From contig NZ_LT799838.1 in assembly GCF_900168255.1 (NCBI RefSeq), positions 3,245,149 through 3,309,148 of the forward strand: a DNA stretch of 64,000 bases, written 5' to 3'. The notes under the pieces were generated by a model. It saw nothing but the letters and a program-made list of their open reading frames with translations. It ran no database searches and was not told where the DNA came from. Position 1 is the first letter of the stretch, and each line of letters starts with the position of its first letter. The position numbers and the translations under genes are program-made. Origin of the DNA: Psychrobacter sp. DAB_AL43B (GTDB lineage: Bacteria; Pseudomonadota; Gammaproteobacteria; Pseudomonadales; Moraxellaceae). Positions 63,099 to 64,000 of this stretch are shown here, one piece after another.

Positions 63099-63470
63099 TT
63101 ATTTTATTTCTATTTTTTTAAAAATATTATTTATTTCACTTTTCAATTCTTTATTAGTCAAATCTTTAATAGAACTTTTAATAATGAAAACAATATCTTT
63201 GTTTTCTAAACTAATAGCCTTTACTCGAAACTGCTCACGTATTTGACGTTTGATTAAATTTCGCGCAACTGCCGTCGGTACTTTACGCTTCGTAATCGCC
63301 ATGCCGACTCGTGGTTTATCATGAGTATTGGTACGCACAAAGGCCATTAAGTGACTCTGATGAAGTTTACGTTCAGGAGCATCGAATACCTCACGGAAGG
63401 CTGCAGGCGTGAGCAAGCGCTGCTCTTTAGTGAAGCGGTAGGTAGGTGTAGCTGAAACATTATTGGACAT
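63099..63470 (-). CDS. rnpA: Ribonuclease P protein component
   Basis: 123 aa. Basic protein that assists RNase P RNA in tRNA 5' maturation. Contains [18 protein letters not shown], then [31 protein letters not shown] with the family RNR-type signature (here [11 protein letters not shown]). C-terminal part is Lys/Ile-rich. One base before yidD; rpmH lies upstream beyond a terminator-like hairpin. Confidence 0.95.
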   Translation of the reverse strand: MSNNVSATPTYRFTKEQRLLTPAAFREVFDAPERKLHQSHLMAFVRTNTHDKPRVGMAITKRKVPTAVARNLIKRQIREQFRVKAISLENKDIVFIIKSSIKDLTNKELKSEINNIFKKIEIK

Positions 63471-63531
63471 AGTACAACCTAGTATAAGAACTAATAGCAG
63501 AATTAGAAATAACGGTAAAATGCAGAGACAA

Positions 63532-63556
63532 AAAAAGCGCCGATGTGGGCGCTTTT
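63532..63556 (-). terminator. Hairpin between rpmH and rnpA
   Basis: AAAAGCGCC / GGCGCTTTT stem with GATGTG loop and a T-run on the minus strand. Probably a partial terminator or attenuator that lowers rnpA relative to rpmH. Confidence 0.65.
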
Positions 63557-63647
63557 AATATATGGCTGAGTGTCAGTTGTGATGATTGACTATCGCAATC
63601 TATAAATAATAGAAACACAACAAGCCATGTTCATCGTAATTTACTGA

Positions 63648-63782
63648 TTATACAGTAAGACGATGACGTCCTTTAGCGCGGCGACGAGCTAAGACCTGAC
63701 GGCCTTTTTTAGTTGCCATACGAGCACGGAAACCGTGAGTACGCTTACGCTTGATCACGCTTGGTTGGAATGTACGTTTCAT
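63648..63782 (-). CDS. rpmH: 50S ribosomal protein L34
   Basis: 44 aa: [19 protein letters not shown], then [18 protein letters not shown] and HRLTV. Whole protein matches the L34 pattern. It was too short for a long-ORF scan. Good sigma-70 promoter upstream. L34 genes mark the origin side of gammaproteobacterial chromosomes, with dnaA usually just beyond. Confidence 0.98.
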   Translation of the reverse strand: MKRTFQPSVIKRKRTHGFRARMATKKGRQVLARRRAKGRHRLTV

Positions 63783-63826
63783 AACTCACCTATCAAAATA
63801 ATGGACTGAATTCCTAATAACGGAGG

Positions 63827-63855
63827 ATTATATCATTGCATCGCATTTTGGTCAA
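63827..63855 (-). promoter_or_regulatory. Sigma-70 promoter of rpmH
   Basis: Minus strand TTGACC (63850-63855), 17-bp spacer, TATAAT (63827-63832). Near-consensus, 45 bp before the rpmH ATG. Confidence 0.8.
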
Positions 63856-64000
63856 TAAACTAATTTAGACTGTTTTTATAGCAATGTACGACTGCTTTCA
63901 ATTATTCTTGCTTGCTGTTACCAGACGTGACAGATATTGCAGAAATGCATATCGGTTGCACTGTATCGTTTTAAAATTAAATAAATACTATTTTGAACGG

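Overview
The window looks like a chromosomal segment of a Psychrobacter-like bacterium (Moraxellaceae, Gammaproteobacteria). This rests on protein character, moderate GC, and a replication-origin-proximal gene order (rpmH-rnpA-yidD-yidC-mnmE) with a tRNA-Phe gene. The assignment is by eye, not by database search.

Layout. 1-5190 holds housekeeping genes: the 5' part of hisB, a PanM-like GNAT protein, tRNA-Phe, a DUF4385 gene, gph and ilvD. 5638-23568 is a 17.9-kb Tn7-family transposon inserted in comM. Its ends are matching imperfect inverted repeats (TGTAATA...TATTACA), each followed inward by repeated TnsB-type sites. The left side encodes TnsA, TnsB, TnsC, a TniQ protein and a TniE-like protein in one overlapping operon, like the Tn6022/AbaR group that also targets comM. 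24760-52755 holds chromosomal genes: an acylase, hemN, a phytase-like esterase, qmcA/nfeD, two outer-membrane barrels, dnaK, grpE, an esterase, two metallophosphoesterases, an SDR, a broken desaturase with its GbsR-type regulator, tsaC, dprA, a LysM protein, thrC, rsmB and fmt. 53002-63782 holds a degenerate hybrid kinase, ribE, ribD, nrdR, mnmE, yidC, yidD, rnpA and rpmH.

The transposon cargo is the accessory part. In order it carries a secreted Excalibur protein with a decayed lipoprotein gene; a proteasome-like Ntn-hydrolase with a 78-aa partner; an ABC-F ATPase behind three small membrane proteins; and a possible nucleotide/DNA-base-modification cassette. That cassette is DUF4031, then a thymidylate-synthase homologue with Asp where dUMP enzymes have Asn, then a protein resembling thymine pyrophosphorylase clade 3. 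After it come a HigB-like/ImmA-IrrE toxin-antitoxin pair, a NUDIX hydrolase and, at the right end, a large protein that may be TnsE-like. The cassette and the Ntn-hydrolase pair are the best candidates for undescribed systems, probably anti-phage or genome maintenance; that function is inference.

Two further signals stand out. The comM interruption is not a simple insertion: no 5-bp duplication is present and roughly 100-130 central comM codons (Walker A/B region) are gone, so comM is dead while dprA is intact. Also, the 582-bp gap between ribE and ribD has five perfect DnaA boxes and a parS-like site. Further parS-like palindromes (one perfect) lie from 41.4 to 59.4 kb, suggesting the replication origin and ParB loading zone lie here.
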